DNA of 15,000 nucleotides. It comes from Chromera velia (lineage: Eukaryota > Sar > Chromeraceae). The DNA lies in assembly GCA_018398765.1 (NCBI GenBank), contig JAHBMJ010002443.1, positions 5,770-20,769 on the forward strand, written 5' to 3'. Shown here piece after piece: positions 1 through 7,047 of the stretch; the first letter of the stretch is position 1, and each line of letters starts with the position of its first letter. The position numbers and the translations under genes are program-made. The notes below the pieces were generated by a model that did not search any database, was not told the origin of the DNA, and saw nothing but the letters and a program-made list of their open reading frames with translations.

Positions 1-55
1 GGGGGGGGGGGATGGTGGCTCTGATAGAGCTCCTGCACAAAGAGAAGACACGCAA

Positions 56-853
56 ATGGGAGGAGAAGGTACAAGGGGTGATCTGTCAGATGAGAATTCA
101 AGTAAGCAGTCGGCCTGTGAGAACAAATCCAGTGCGCAGGAAAGAAGCCCTGAAGAAAATCCGAAGCGTCGCCGTGAGTCGGGGGGGGAAGGACCAGTGG
201 CTGGTCTGCATGTCAAGTCGACCGCGAGTTTTATTTTTGATGAAGACAGAGGTGGGTGGGTGTTCAAAGAGACGGGCAGGGCTCCAGGGACAAAGTACGA
301 GAGAAATCTGCTTTTGGATGAACTTGAGATGGAACGAGAGGCTGCCTATCATGAAGAGGAAGTCGAAGAGGATCTGGAGGATGAAGAGTTTTTCGCTGAC
401 GACAGTGAAGAGGAAAAAGAAGCGTGGGAAGGATATCGGGGAAAGATGCCGGATGTGCAGAGACTTGCAACCGAATACCGTGGGAGAGCTGCAGAATTTT
501 TTCATCAATGGCTCCCTGAGGGCATGAGTGCAGAAGATTTCTTCAGAAAGGTGGGCGGGGAAGAGGAGGACAGGGAGGAGGAATTTGATGAAGAGGATGC
601 AGGGCCTGTGGGCAGTGACATGTCTTCTCTCGAGGAAGCGTTGACCTTTTTCGATCTCTCTTGTCTCCCTCAAAACCATGATGAAGTCCGTGACTTGAAA
701 CAACGGTATAGGCAACTGGCCTTGCTTCTTCATCCGGACAAGAATGTGGACGCGTCACCTGCAGAAAAAGAAGAAAGGGAAGGCGCTTTTAAGAAAGTCA
801 ACTCTGCATATGAATGCATCATGCGCGAACTGCGTGCGAAGGGTCTCGGCTGA
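56..853 (+). CDS. Acidic protein with C-terminal J-domain (HSP40/DNAJ-type co-chaperone), possibly 5' partial
   Basis: The 265-residue product has a J-domain at about residues 191-259. Helix II carries KQRYRQLALLLHPDKN, with the HPD tripeptide at residues 226-228, and helix III includes AFKKVNSAYECIM. J-domains dock on Hsp70 and stimulate its ATPase through HPD. There is no Gly/Phe region, zinc-finger region or DNAJ C-terminal substrate domain, so it belongs to the loose class C type. Residues 36-40 (PKRRR) could be a nuclear signal. Residues 99-122 and 168-181 are strongly acidic. No membrane segment or signal peptide is seen. The frame is open upstream of the ATG to the edge of the window with no stop, so the true start may lie outside. 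The stop is TGA at 851-853, and a 40-bp tandem repeat begins six bases later. J-domain identity is secure; the cellular role and client are not known. Confidence 0.85.
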   Translation: MGGEGTRGDLSDENSSKQSACENKSSAQERSPEENPKRRRESGGEGPVAGLHVKSTASFIFDEDRGGWVFKETGRAPGTKYERNLLLDELEMEREAAYHEEEVEEDLEDEEFFADDSEEEKEAWEGYRGKMPDVQRLATEYRGRAAEFFHQWLPEGMSAEDFFRKVGGEEEDREEEFDEEDAGPVGSDMSSLEEALTFFDLSCLPQNHDEVRDLKQRYRQLALLLHPDKNVDASPAEKEEREGAFKKVNSAYECIMRELRAKGLG

Positions 854-858
854 ATGAT

Positions 859-1098
859 TTTGTGAGGCACCTCTGCATGCGCGTGTAAATGTTTGGGAGC
901 CTCGACGGATGTCTGCATTAACGTGTGCATGATTTTCAGCCTCGACGGATGTCTGCATTTGCGTGTGCATAATTTGGAGCTTCGACGGATTTCTCCATAT
1001 GCGTGTGCATGAGTTGGAGCCTCCACTGATGTGTGCATATGTGTGTGCATGATTTGGAGCCTCGACGAGTGTCTGCGTGTGCAGCTGCTTGGATTGAA
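859..1098. repeat. Six tandem copies of a 40-bp repeat
   Basis: Units begin at 859, 899, 939, 979, 1019 and 1059, in exact 40-base register without indels. The shared core reads roughly GCCTCGACGGATGTCTGCAT followed by a GCGTGTGCATGATTTGGA-like half. The first (859) and last (1059) copies are the most diverged. The array lies directly behind the J-protein stop, so it would fall in the 3' UTR or just downstream. The unit is not a multiple of three and no protein function is suggested. Confidence 0.9.
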
Positions 1099-1382
1099 GC
1101 CTGCATATGCTGAGGGCCGCAGCTGACTTTGTGACTGAACTTACTTGCTTGTCACTTGCATGTGCTTGTGCATAGGTTGAATGCATATAAATGCTCCGCA
1201 GTGCATCAATGGTGGTATGCTGTGCGATGAAGGTGAATGCAAACCGGTGATCGACCGACTGAGATGTTGACCTGGATGTGAATATTATCATGTACACCAC
1301 TGTATATATATATCATTCGAAATAGTAGGCACGTCAAACTACTAGACACCGGACGTCTTCTTCATGCCGCTTCATTCCAAAG
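1099..1382. other. Non-coding spacer between two tandem arrays
   Basis: No convincing gene or RNA is seen. It holds TGCAT- and TGCATATG-type words and a short alternating TATATATATAT tract near 1303-1312. The J-protein gene would end here and might use this stretch for 3' end formation, but no clear polyadenylation signal can be assigned. Confidence 0.5.
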
Positions 1383-2345
1383 ACCCTCACAGTCTCTATC
1401 TGCACTTTCAGTAACACAGACTGTCTCTCCTCACGCACAAACCCTCGAAGTTTCTAGCTGCACTCTTAATCACACAAACTGTCTCCCCTGACTCAACGCC
1501 CTAGTGTTCTCCAACTCACACTCGGTTGTCTCCGCCCACTTACAATCTCTGACAGTCTCTATCTGCATCACAGTCACACAGACCCTCTCCCTAATTCACA
1601 GACTCACACAGTCTCTATCTGCACTCTCAATCATACAAATGATTCCGTTGACCCACAGACCCACACAGTCTCTTTTTGCCCGTCTCTCAGACCCACACAG
1701 TCTCTTTTCTGCATTCTATGTCACACAAACCTTCTCCCCTGGCTCTCAGACCCCCTAGTCTCTGTCTGCATTCTCAGTCACACATACACTCTCCCCTCAC
1801 TCTCAGACCCACACAGTCTCTTTCTGCATTCTATGTCACACAAACCTTCTCCCCTGGCTCTCAGACCCACACAGTCTCTTTCTGCATTCCCAGTCACACA
1901 AACCTTCTCCCCTGGCTCTCAGACCCACACAGTCTCTTTCTGCATTCTCAGTCACACAAACCTTCTCCCCTGACTCTCAGACCCACACAGTCTCTCCCTG
2001 CATTCTCAGTCACACAAACCCTCTCCCCTGGCTCCCAGACCCCCCAGTCTCTTTCTGCATTCTCAGTCACACAAACACTCTCCCCACACAGTGTCCTCTG
2101 CTTTCTCAGTCACACAAACACTCTCCCCACACAGTGTCCTCTGCTTTCTCAGTCACACAAACACTCTCCCCTCACTCGCAGACCCACACAGTCTCTTTCT
2201 GCATTCTCAATCACAAACACAGTCTCCACTGAATCTCAGGCCCACACAGTCTCTATCTGCTTTCTCAGTCACACAAACACTCTCCCCTGACTCTCAGACC
2301 CACACAGTCTCTTTCTGCATTCTCAATCACAAACACAGTCTCCAC
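1383..2345. repeat. 58-bp pyrimidine-rich minisatellite, about 16 imperfect units
   Basis: A unit built from CTCTCAGACCCACACAGTCT, CTTTCTGCATTCTCAGTCAC and ACAAACCTTCTCCCCTGG recurs. In the best part the phrase CTCTCAGACCC (CTCCCAGACCC in the last) starts at 1858, 1916, 1974 and 2032, exactly 58 bases apart. Copies degrade towards 1383. The plus strand is C/T/A-rich and almost stop-free in all frames, so long spurious reading frames arise. Since 58 is not a multiple of three, each copy would be read in a new frame, which argues against coding. The array ends at the shared CACAAACACAGTCTCCACT segment near 2345. Confidence 0.9.
2062..2160. repeat. 43-bp shortened variant nested in the 58-bp minisatellite
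   Basis: CTCAGTCACACAAACACTCT recurs at 2062, 2105 and 2148, exactly 43 bases apart, with CCCCACACAGTGTCCTCTG between. The unit equals the 58-bp repeat minus about 15 bases (the CTCTCAGACCC part). One unit was probably shortened by deletion and then duplicated, giving a local higher-order structure. Confidence 0.8.
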
Positions 2346-2419
2346 TCCTGCCTGTGTGAGAGTGGTGTGCCTCTCCTGGGCCTGAGATTGTCGGGGGTTG
2401 GATGCTGTGGGGGAGGGGG

Positions 2420-2790
2420 CAGCAGCTTTCCTTTCTGTTCGGACTTGGTTCGTTTCTCTTTCCTTCCTTCCTTCTTCGCAACCTCCTTCTTCTCCCTGTC
2501 TCTGTCCCCGCGGCTCGTCCGTATCTGCAGACAGAACAGACAAATCAGATCGGTCAATACACAGGCAGGCAGGCGGGCGGACTTTGGAAAGAGGGATGAC
2601 AAGTACCAGAGGGAGAACTCGGTACAGGCGAGGAGAGGAGCGTAAAGGAGAGAAGAAAGTACGGAAAAGCAAGAGGGAAGGAACTGGGAAGGCAAAGGGC
2701 AGAAGAGAGGAAATGAGAGTAGAGGAAAAGCAAGGAGAGCCAATGAAGGGAGAAGCACCATCCTCTGTCTTTTCTTCGCGGTCCCTTTCA
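2420..2790. other. Pyrimidine-rich block followed by purine-rich block
   Basis: On the plus strand 2420-2512 is rich in C and T (CTTTCCTTCCTTCCTTCTTC). 2581-2755 is rich in G and A (GAGGAGAGGAGCGTAAAGGA and similar). The dispersed repeat at 2513-2580 sits between them. Long lysine/arginine-rich or leucine/serine-rich translations result from base composition. On the minus strand, coding directly after the CAG at the end of the dispersed repeat cannot be excluded (it would begin with a TDEP-like peptide), but I see no reliable downstream donor. Confidence 0.5.
2513..2580 (-). repeat. Dispersed repeat, copy A (intron-end-like in the minus orientation)
   Basis: About 57 bases match copy B at 4055-4132 with two substitutions (A versus C in CCGTATCTGCAG, A versus G in CAGACAAATCAG). 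A tail of GCAG/CAGG units follows, shorter here than in copy B. Read on the minus strand it gives a pyrimidine-rich (CCTG)n stretch, then TATTGACCGATCTGATTTGT, then CTGTTCTGTCTGCAG, which has the layout of a branch region, polypyrimidine tract and 3' splice site. Similarity stops about 12 bases past the CAG. Confidence 0.85.
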
Positions 2791-3136
2791 CTGCACTGAC
2801 CGACCTGGCACGACTTGGAAGAGGCAGACGAAGCTCTTTTTCGGACAGACGAAGGCGTTGCATCCGGGAAGGTCAACGTTCTCCTGCACGCACACACGCA
2901 TGGAGAGGCATTTACTTGTCATTTTCATTTTAGTGAGGGGAAGCTTCTCTCAACATGTGCCGAAACGAAAGCAGACAACACGGTGGGCCTTGCAAGGGCT
3001 TTGAATTTTTTTTTTGCAGACGGCGACTCTCAGTAAATTTGAGGAGCCCTTTTGAAGGCGACAGTGAAAAAACAAAAGTCGCCCAGGCGAACCTTGGTGG
3101 AGAGAATTAGACACGTACGCTTGCATCAAATTCGCA
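2791..3136. other. Stretch without an assigned gene
   Basis: Two weak exon-like pieces are visible. On the minus strand a GCGTGCAG acceptor near 2888 is followed by a frame starting ENVDLPGCNAFVCPKKSFV. On the plus strand a strong T-run plus GCAG (about 3008-3019) precedes a short open stretch. Neither has a second border I trust, so neither is called. Confidence 0.4.
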
Positions 3137-3313
3137 TTAATGAAATGTCTCTACCCATCCATCCATCTTTCTGCTCTTTGTGCTGACCCCCTCTTTCCAC
3201 AGGTGCACGCAGGGGGGGTTCTTCGCCACAATTTCCGCAAGAACTGTGAGTCCCTGCTCGTCCCCCCACAGCCCCACCTCACCCCTGAGATCAACCTTCT
3301 GCACCACGTTGCC
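3137..3313 (-). CDS. Candidate terminal exon, repeat-like helical protein
   Basis: After a CCTGAG acceptor (AG at 3315-3314) the minus strand is open for 58 codons to TAA at 3139-3137. The peptide begins GNVVQKVDLRGEVGLWGDEQ and continues GLTVLAEIVAKNPPCVHLW. The order VDLRG...GLTVLAEIVAKNP...VHLW loosely recalls one ribonuclease-inhibitor-type leucine-rich repeat; this is a resemblance only. Entry is in phase 0, matching the phase 0 exit of the exon at 3471-3627. An alternative acceptor at 3300-3299 would drop five residues. A weak donor inside (TGC|GTGCAC) would make it an internal exon. The plus strand is also open here, but its translation looks less natural. Confidence 0.45.
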   Translation of the reverse strand, partial: GNVVQKVDLRGEVGLWGDEQGLTVLAEIVAKNPPCVHLWKEGVSTKSRKMDGWVETFH

Positions 3314-3470
3314 CTCAGGATATCCCTCCGCGAGCCTGGAGGGGTGATCCGAAGGTCCCTTGACTCCGTGCGGTGGGGGTGCTAGGGATTCTCGGGGCGC
3401 TGCGGTAACACCTGCGCCTGCATGCGGCTGCGGATGCGTCCACGAGAGGCAGGTACACCTCCCCCCTCAC

Positions 3471-3627
3471 CCAGGCGACGAGATCCCGTATCGTCCCGTA
3501 TTCGTTTGGCCTCGTCCCCCTCCCGAGACCCCCCGAAGTACTTATGCGTGTTCCCAGGGCCTCCGCCACCTTGCCGTTAATGCCTCCTTCCTTCATCACG
3601 TCTATCATTTCATCCTTGGCAAGCTTT
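3471..3627 (-). CDS. Internal exon of unidentified minus-strand gene
   Basis: A pyrimidine tract and acceptor (TTTCTTTTCCTTGCAG, AG at 3629-3628) lead into 157 coding bases with a GTGAGG donor at 3470. One frame only is open: it starts KLAKDEMIDVMKEGGINGKV, continues AEALGTR and ends NEYGTIRDLVAW. The two predicted helices and natural residue mix support coding. Entry needs one base before the first codon and exit is phase 0, which fits the exon at 3137-3313. Joining it straight to 4182-4365 keeps phase but makes TG|A, a stop, so an intervening exon, a different donor or a sequence difference must be assumed. Product not recognised. Confidence 0.65.
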
Positions 3628-3983
3628 CTGCAAGGAAAAGAAAGCACAGATAAATGTCAGTTTTCTTACAGCTCTGTCCTTCCTCAGCTTCTTCCCATCC
3701 CATCATAAGAAGCACGAGTCAGCCGAGTGGAGTACCTGGCGCACATGCACATACACACATAGACACACACGCGCACGCGCGCCTTTTCCATATTCACTTT
3801 GGTTAAAAATGAAAACGGCATTTTTTTACATGTCGTGGCACTTACTGATATGTTTCTTTACCGTCGGCTTCTTCCACTCCCCTTTCCGCCTTGCGTGTTT
3901 CCCTTCCGCCCTTCCCCTTGGCTCTCAGACTGTTCTCGTTTTCTTCTCTACAATCATGCAAATGCTCTCTCTCAACAACTCAC
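3628..3983. other. Probable intron with CA-rich microsatellite
   Basis: Lies between two minus-strand exons. It contains a CACATGCACATACACACATA-type alternating purine-pyrimidine run near 3740-3785 and a pyrimidine-rich stretch near 3850-3960. No gene is seen in it. Confidence 0.5.
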
Positions 3984-4066
3984 TTTGACGACTCGCAGAG
4001 GGACAGGATTCCCTGCCGTCAGGAGTTCGGGGGTCAGGTCCAGTCTTTCGATGCGCTCGTCCGTCT
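3984..4066 (-). CDS. Short internal exon starting at dispersed-repeat copy B
   Basis: The acceptor is the CTGTTCTGTCTGCAG end of the dispersed repeat (AG at 4068-4067) and the donor is a strong GTGAGT at 3983. Of 83 bases, the best frame enters with two bases and reads TDERIERLDLTPELLTAG then NPVPLRVVK, exiting in phase 0. The signals at both ends are good and the peptide looks natural. However, its phases do not fit the neighbouring calls at 4182-4365 and 3471-3627. It may be an alternative or decayed exon, or another small exon is missing. The first 12 bases are shared with copy A at 2513-2580. Confidence 0.5.
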
Positions 4067-4132
4067 CTGCAGACAGAACAGACAGATCAGATCGGTCAAT
4101 ACACAGGCAGGCAGGCAGGCAGGCAGGCGGGT
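4055..4132 (-). repeat. Dispersed repeat, copy B, with expanded GCAG tail
   Basis: Matches copy A (2513-2580) over GCTCGTCCGT, CTGCAGACAGAACAGACA and ATCAGATCGGTCAATACACA with two substitutions. The following tetranucleotide tail is longer here, about six CAGG units against two or three. On the minus strand the element occupies the last about 65 bases of an intron and the first 12 bases of the exon at 3984-4066, ending its intron part exactly at CAG. Confidence 0.85.
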
Positions 4133-4181
4133 GGGTATAGGAAGGCAGATTATGTGGATTTCTTTCATCTCTTCTTTTTAC

Positions 4182-4365
4182 CATCTGAACACTTTGTAAA
4201 CATCTTGGCGGGAGACGATCCGGCAGGACTTGCTTCTTCGGTCTTCAGAGTGATGAAGCCGAAGCCTGGACTGTCCCTTGGGGTGAAGCATCACCCCCGC
4301 CCCAACGCACAATCCTTCCCCGACCGCCTCCATCCCGAGCTCGTACAAGTCAATGTCTGAGCACC
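4182..4365 (-). CDS. Internal exon of unidentified minus-strand gene
   Basis: Acceptor CTGCTCTGTCTGCCTGTAG (AG at 4367-4366), donor GTAAAA at 4181. Only one frame is open: CSDIDLYELGMEAVGEGLCV, then GAGVMLHPKGQSRLRLHHSE, then DRRSKSCRIVSRQDVYKVFR. It enters after two bases, which fits the phase 1 exit proposed for 4636-4822 or for 4860-5128. The conserved look, single open frame and good acceptor support coding. I do not recognise a domain. It exits in phase 2, and the next strong exon (3471-3627) would then create a TGA, which is unresolved. Confidence 0.65.
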
Positions 4366-4635
4366 CTACAGGCAGACAGAGCAGCAATTTGTCAGGAAAA
4401 ACGCACACAACAGTTTGGATCTTTTCAATCAAGTTTTAATGGTGTTGAATTCACAAACACATATCTATAGCAGCGCGATTTGTTTTCTGAACCTTTTTTT
4501 TTTCTTTTTTTCTGAAGGTCTTTTTCACGTGGAGACCCAAAGAAACTTTAAAGAACATACCCACAAAGGGATCAAGAAACGAAGAGAAAAGCCAACATCC
4601 CAACAAAGTGACTGACATCGAGGAAGGTTTCTCAC

Positions 4636-4822
4636 AAGGACATTTGGCATGCCGCCATGGGGGGGAAGAATCTCTGTTGTTGTGCCTGCTCGGGGGAAAA
4701 GAATCTCTGCTGTTGTGCCTGCTGGGGGGTCCTCCTGCATGGACGGAGAGCCCACGCATGACCATGCGAATCTTGGTGCGCGTGGAGCCCTCCCGAGAAA
4801 CGCTCTTCCAATTTGCGTGACC
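4636..4822 (-). CDS. Candidate exon with an 11-residue in-frame repeat
   Basis: A frame on the minus strand reads HANWKSVSREGSTRTKIRMV, then MRGLSVHAGGPP, then two copies of an 11-residue SRHNxRDSxPP unit followed by WRHAKCP. It exits at a good donor (CCTT|GTGAGA, G at 4635) in phase 1, which fits the next exon at 4182-4365. The internal 33-bp duplication keeps the reading frame. The upper border is weak: the AG at 4824-4823 follows a purine run, and alternatives lie at 4736-4735. The product is unknown and basic or low in complexity. Confidence 0.4.
4668..4731. repeat. 33-bp direct tandem repeat, two copies
   Basis: GAATCTCTGTTGTTGTGCCT at 4668 and GAATCTCTGCTGTTGTGCCT at 4701 start two units 33 bases apart, each ending in a G-run. 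On the minus strand this equals an 11-codon duplication in the candidate exon 4636-4822. Confidence 0.85.
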
Positions 4823-4859
4823 CTTTTTTTCCCTGCCCTTGTCTTTCCTCAAATCTCAC

Positions 4860-5128
4860 CACCTAGGCGTAACCTGTATGTGAGAACTGCGCTGATGAGA
4901 TTTGTGGCGGGGGTTCTACTGTGGAGGGTTCTCTCTTCGAGAGCTTCCCATGGCTCGAGACGGGCATAAACGAGTGCGAAGTTTCGCACGTCTTCTGCTG
5001 GTGTCGTGAGAGTGGACGCTGCGGCATCTTTCTCGGCTTTCGTTGTCGCCCCCCTGAACGTTCTTTCTTTGTCCTTCGCTGCTTGCTTCGTTTGCTCTTT
5101 CATTCCCTTGATCAACTTTGTTTCCTTC
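4860..5128 (-). CDS. Lysine-rich helical exon of unidentified gene
   Basis: The acceptor TTTCATTCTCCTTGAAG (AG at 5130-5129) is good. One base plus an open frame follow: KETKLIKGMKEQTKQAAKDK, ERTFRGATTKAEKDAAASTL, TTPAED, then VRNFALVYARLEPWEALEER. Entry phase matches the GTAAGT exit of 5449-5567. Two ends are possible: GTGCGA at 4989 (phase 0, 46 codons) or GTGAGA at 4859 (phase 1, 89 codons); the longer is given. The first part looks like a charged coiled helix. Function not recognised. Confidence 0.6.
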
Positions 5129-5448
5129 CTTCAAGGAGAATGAAAGGCGAAAGAATTTGTTCAGTGTGTGAACATGTGTAAACGGGCAACCCCATGACGA
5201 ACCGTTAAGGCCAGAGACGCCACGGTGGGCGTAGATGGCATTTGAGGGCGTGCACGTCGAGATAACCTCCACCCAGGTCATGTATTTGATCCAGTTTCTT
5301 TATCATCACCTCTTCCACACTCGGTCAGTGGCAGTGTGTGACTGGAAACCCCATAACGAATCGTTACCCATACCTCTGCTGCTTTCATCGCCTCCTCCTT
5401 CTGGGCTAACAGAATGAACCCGAATTCTTTTTTTGGTACCTCACTTAC
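5129..5448 (-). other. Probable intron containing a diverged direct duplication
   Basis: Bounded by a GTAAGTGAGG donor and a pyrimidine-rich acceptor, with compatible phase. Inside, CAGTGTGTGA followed by AACCCCATGACGAACCGTTA (5162-5210) is repeated as CAGTGTGTGA plus AACCCCATAACGAATCGTTA (5332-5367). The minus strand has some open frame here, for example GAATTCGGG onward near 5430-5365, so a small extra exon is possible. Confidence 0.5.
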
Positions 5449-5567
5449 TCCAAAGTCATACGAAGCACTTTCAGCGCTTCGTATCGACGAAACAGGCATT
5501 TGTTGTCCTCCTTGAGGACGTTCATCAACCCCTCAAACATTTTCTCGTTTTGGATAAGAAGATCGAG
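5449..5567 (-). CDS. Armadillo/HEAT-like helical exon
   Basis: A GAATTGCAG acceptor (AG at 5569-5568) and a textbook GTAAGTGAGG donor (G at 5448) bound 119 bases. The frame reads LDLLIQNEKMFEGLMNVLKE then DNKCLFRRYEALKVLRMTL, two amphipathic helices. The pattern of a MNxLKE helix followed by FxxYEALKVL-type residues reminds me of helical repeats in MO25/Cab39-like and other armadillo proteins, where similarly spaced helices stack. I compared by eye only. Entry in phase 0 joins smoothly to 5859-5939, and exit in phase 2 joins 4860-5128. The upstream frame is also open to about 5672, so the exon could be longer. Confidence 0.7.
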
Positions 5568-5858
5568 CTGCAATTCATTGTCCATGAAGCTTGCTTGGTG
5601 CAGAGTGGTTGATGTATGGACTACAAGTTCATCTCGAGATACGGAGACCACAGGAACAGGGATCGATAAGTTTCACAGTTGCAGGGGATGAGACATGGCT
5701 CCTCACTTGAATCGACATCAGTTCCTTGTCTTCATTTGTGACAAGTTCTCCTGCGTGTCTGTCGATGGTTGTGTGTTTATGGTTGTCACGTATCACTCGC
5801 TGCTCATTTATATGCCGTTCCCACCTCCATGAACGTTATGGACATTGATTGTCAATAC

Positions 5859-5939
5859 GAAAGCTTCAATTTGATCCCATTCATGGTTCAATATCGCCAG
5901 GTGAATCCGCTTTCTGGCCACGTCACTTTCCTGTTTTTC
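5859..5939 (-). CDS. Internal exon, 27 codons
   Basis: Acceptor GATGGGCAG (AG at 5941-5940) and donor GTATTG at 5858 frame exactly 27 codons in phase 0 at both ends. The peptide is EKQESDVARKRIHLAILNHE followed by WDQIEAF. Joined to the next exon it gives a continuous helical stretch (HEWDQIEAF then LDLLIQNEK), which is the main argument for the splice. The frame stays open up to 6191, so an upstream acceptor is possible. Function unknown. Confidence 0.55.
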
Positions 5940-6028
5940 CTGCCCATCCCTTTGTTCCTCAACACTGACACAGACTTTGGATGATTCTCCAACCCTGAGG
6001 GCACATAAAGTATCCATGTCCCTTGTAC

Positions 6029-6175
6029 GCAAGCACCGGAAAGAATAACACGGCCGACCAACCCTTCGCGCACGCGATCCAACTGCTCCTGGAAGATTTT
6101 CGGCCTGTAAGTCCCACAGACGAAGGCAACTCTCACACGTTCTCCGCAGCACGCCTCCACGCATTTGGTGACCTC
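6029..6175 (-). CDS. Internal exon, 49 codons
   Basis: Acceptor CCAAGCTTTTTAG (AG at 6177-6176), with a TAG in frame just before it, and donor GTACAAGG (G at 6028). The 147 bases are phase 0 at both ends: EVTKCVEACCGERVRVAFVC, then GTYRPKIFQEQLDRVREGLV, then GRVILSGAC. The alternation of a helix with hydrophobic strands (VRVAFV, RVILSG) looks like a genuine alpha/beta fold piece. An overlapping plus-strand frame is open too but less natural. The domain is not recognised. Confidence 0.6.
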
Positions 6176-6350
6176 CTAAAAAGCTTGGCATACCTCCTGA
6201 GTAGACATCCTACGTACACACGCTGCCAGATGGAATGGGCCCAGATGGTTTGGCATGCACGTGTTCATTGCCCTCACGGCATCGTCTCCGTCTGTGAGAA
6301 CAGAGTCTCTGCATGGCTGTTCGGCATAGTGTTTCGACACCACAACGCAC

Positions 6351-6459
6351 GCGCATGCATGCACCGATCGAGGATCTTGAAGGTCTCTGCATCCTCCACG
6401 AGGAGAATGAATTGAGGGACGTTCAGCACACCGTTCAGGATACTGATACAATCGTCTAG
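6351..6459 (-). CDS. Internal exon, unidentified helical protein
   Basis: A long pyrimidine-rich stretch and GACGCAG acceptor (AG at 6461-6460) lead to LDDCISILNGVLNVPQFILL then VEDAETFKILDRCMHA. The start is well supported; the end is not. GTGCGT (G at 6350, phase 1) is given; GTGAGG near 6270 in phase 2 is an alternative. Neither leads directly to the phase 0 entry of 6029-6175. A mini-exon near 6190-6210 could bridge them but is speculative. Hydrophobic spacing fits a helical repeat. No function assigned. Confidence 0.55.
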
Positions 6460-6548
6460 CTGCGTCGACAGAGAAGTGGACGTCGAAGGAGACGAGAGAG
6501 GATCGCATTCTCAACGACCTCATGCTAGTCTGCATTGGCTCCCTCAAC

Positions 6549-6623
6549 CTCGTGCTCAATCACATACTGTACCCTATGTATGCTCCGTAGCGCGAAGTAG
6601 TCGAACAATCTCTTTTGCAGACT
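6549..6623 (-). CDS. Candidate 25-codon exon
   Basis: Acceptor TTACCCATAG (AG at 6625-6624) and donor GTTGAG (G at 6548) give 25 codons in phase 0 at both ends: SLQKRLFDYFALRSIHRVQY then VIEHE. Phases agree with the exons on either side. The donor is weak. A competing reading uses the stronger acceptor CCTCTCCTCAG about 25 bases upstream, giving THAWLPIESAKEIVRLLRAT, which then meets a stop without a clear donor. Confidence 0.45.
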
Positions 6624-7047
6624 CTATGGGTAACCATGCATGGGTAGCTGAGGAGAGGTTCAAAAGCCGACAAGAGAAGAGAGAAAGTTCACATCCTACA
6701 TGCCACACACTGACCAATGCAACTGACAACGAGGGTGGAGAGAGAAAGGACGGGGATACCACCAGCAAATCCTCCTTCTGCCTGCATTCAGAGGGGTGGT
6801 CCAATGTAAACAGTGCGAAAGCTCACTAAGGCTGGCGAGAGGTGCAAAGCTACGGTGCAAAGAAAAAAAAAAGAACAGGAAAAACCAGGCCAAGGCCAAA
6901 AACAAGGAACCCACCGGCTCAATTCTCTCGCTCGAAGTGTTCTCTCAATCGGTCAATTGTCCTTTATCGATCGATATGACGGCAGACCGGTAGCTTCTCA
7001 TTTGTCCTTCTGCCCACTCCCTTAATTCCCCATTTGCATCAACTTAC
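6624..7047 (-). other. Probable intron, no gene seen
   Basis: Begins on the minus strand with a textbook GTAAGTTG donor (7047). It contains a poly-A run on the plus strand (AAAGAAAAAAAAAAGAACAG near 6860) and no exon I can support. Confidence 0.5.

Noticed and set aside
730-1300. Minus-strand His/Thr-rich repeated frames over the 40-bp array
   Set aside because: A 40-base unit is not a multiple of three, and the same array gives similar frames in more than one register; it starts inside the J-protein gene on the other strand.
1504-2645. Long plus-strand reading frames rich in Ser, Thr, His and Pro across the pyrimidine-rich minisatellite
   Set aside because: The 58-bp period is not a multiple of three, so the peptide repeat changes frame with each unit, and openness follows from the lack of A/G in stop-forming context. 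Non-coding repeat is the simpler reading.
6023-6415. Plus-strand 130-codon frame opposite the exons at 6029-6175 and 6351-6459
   Set aside because: Its peptide is less protein-like than the minus-strand reading, there are no matching plus-strand splice sites, and neighbouring exons are all on the minus strand.
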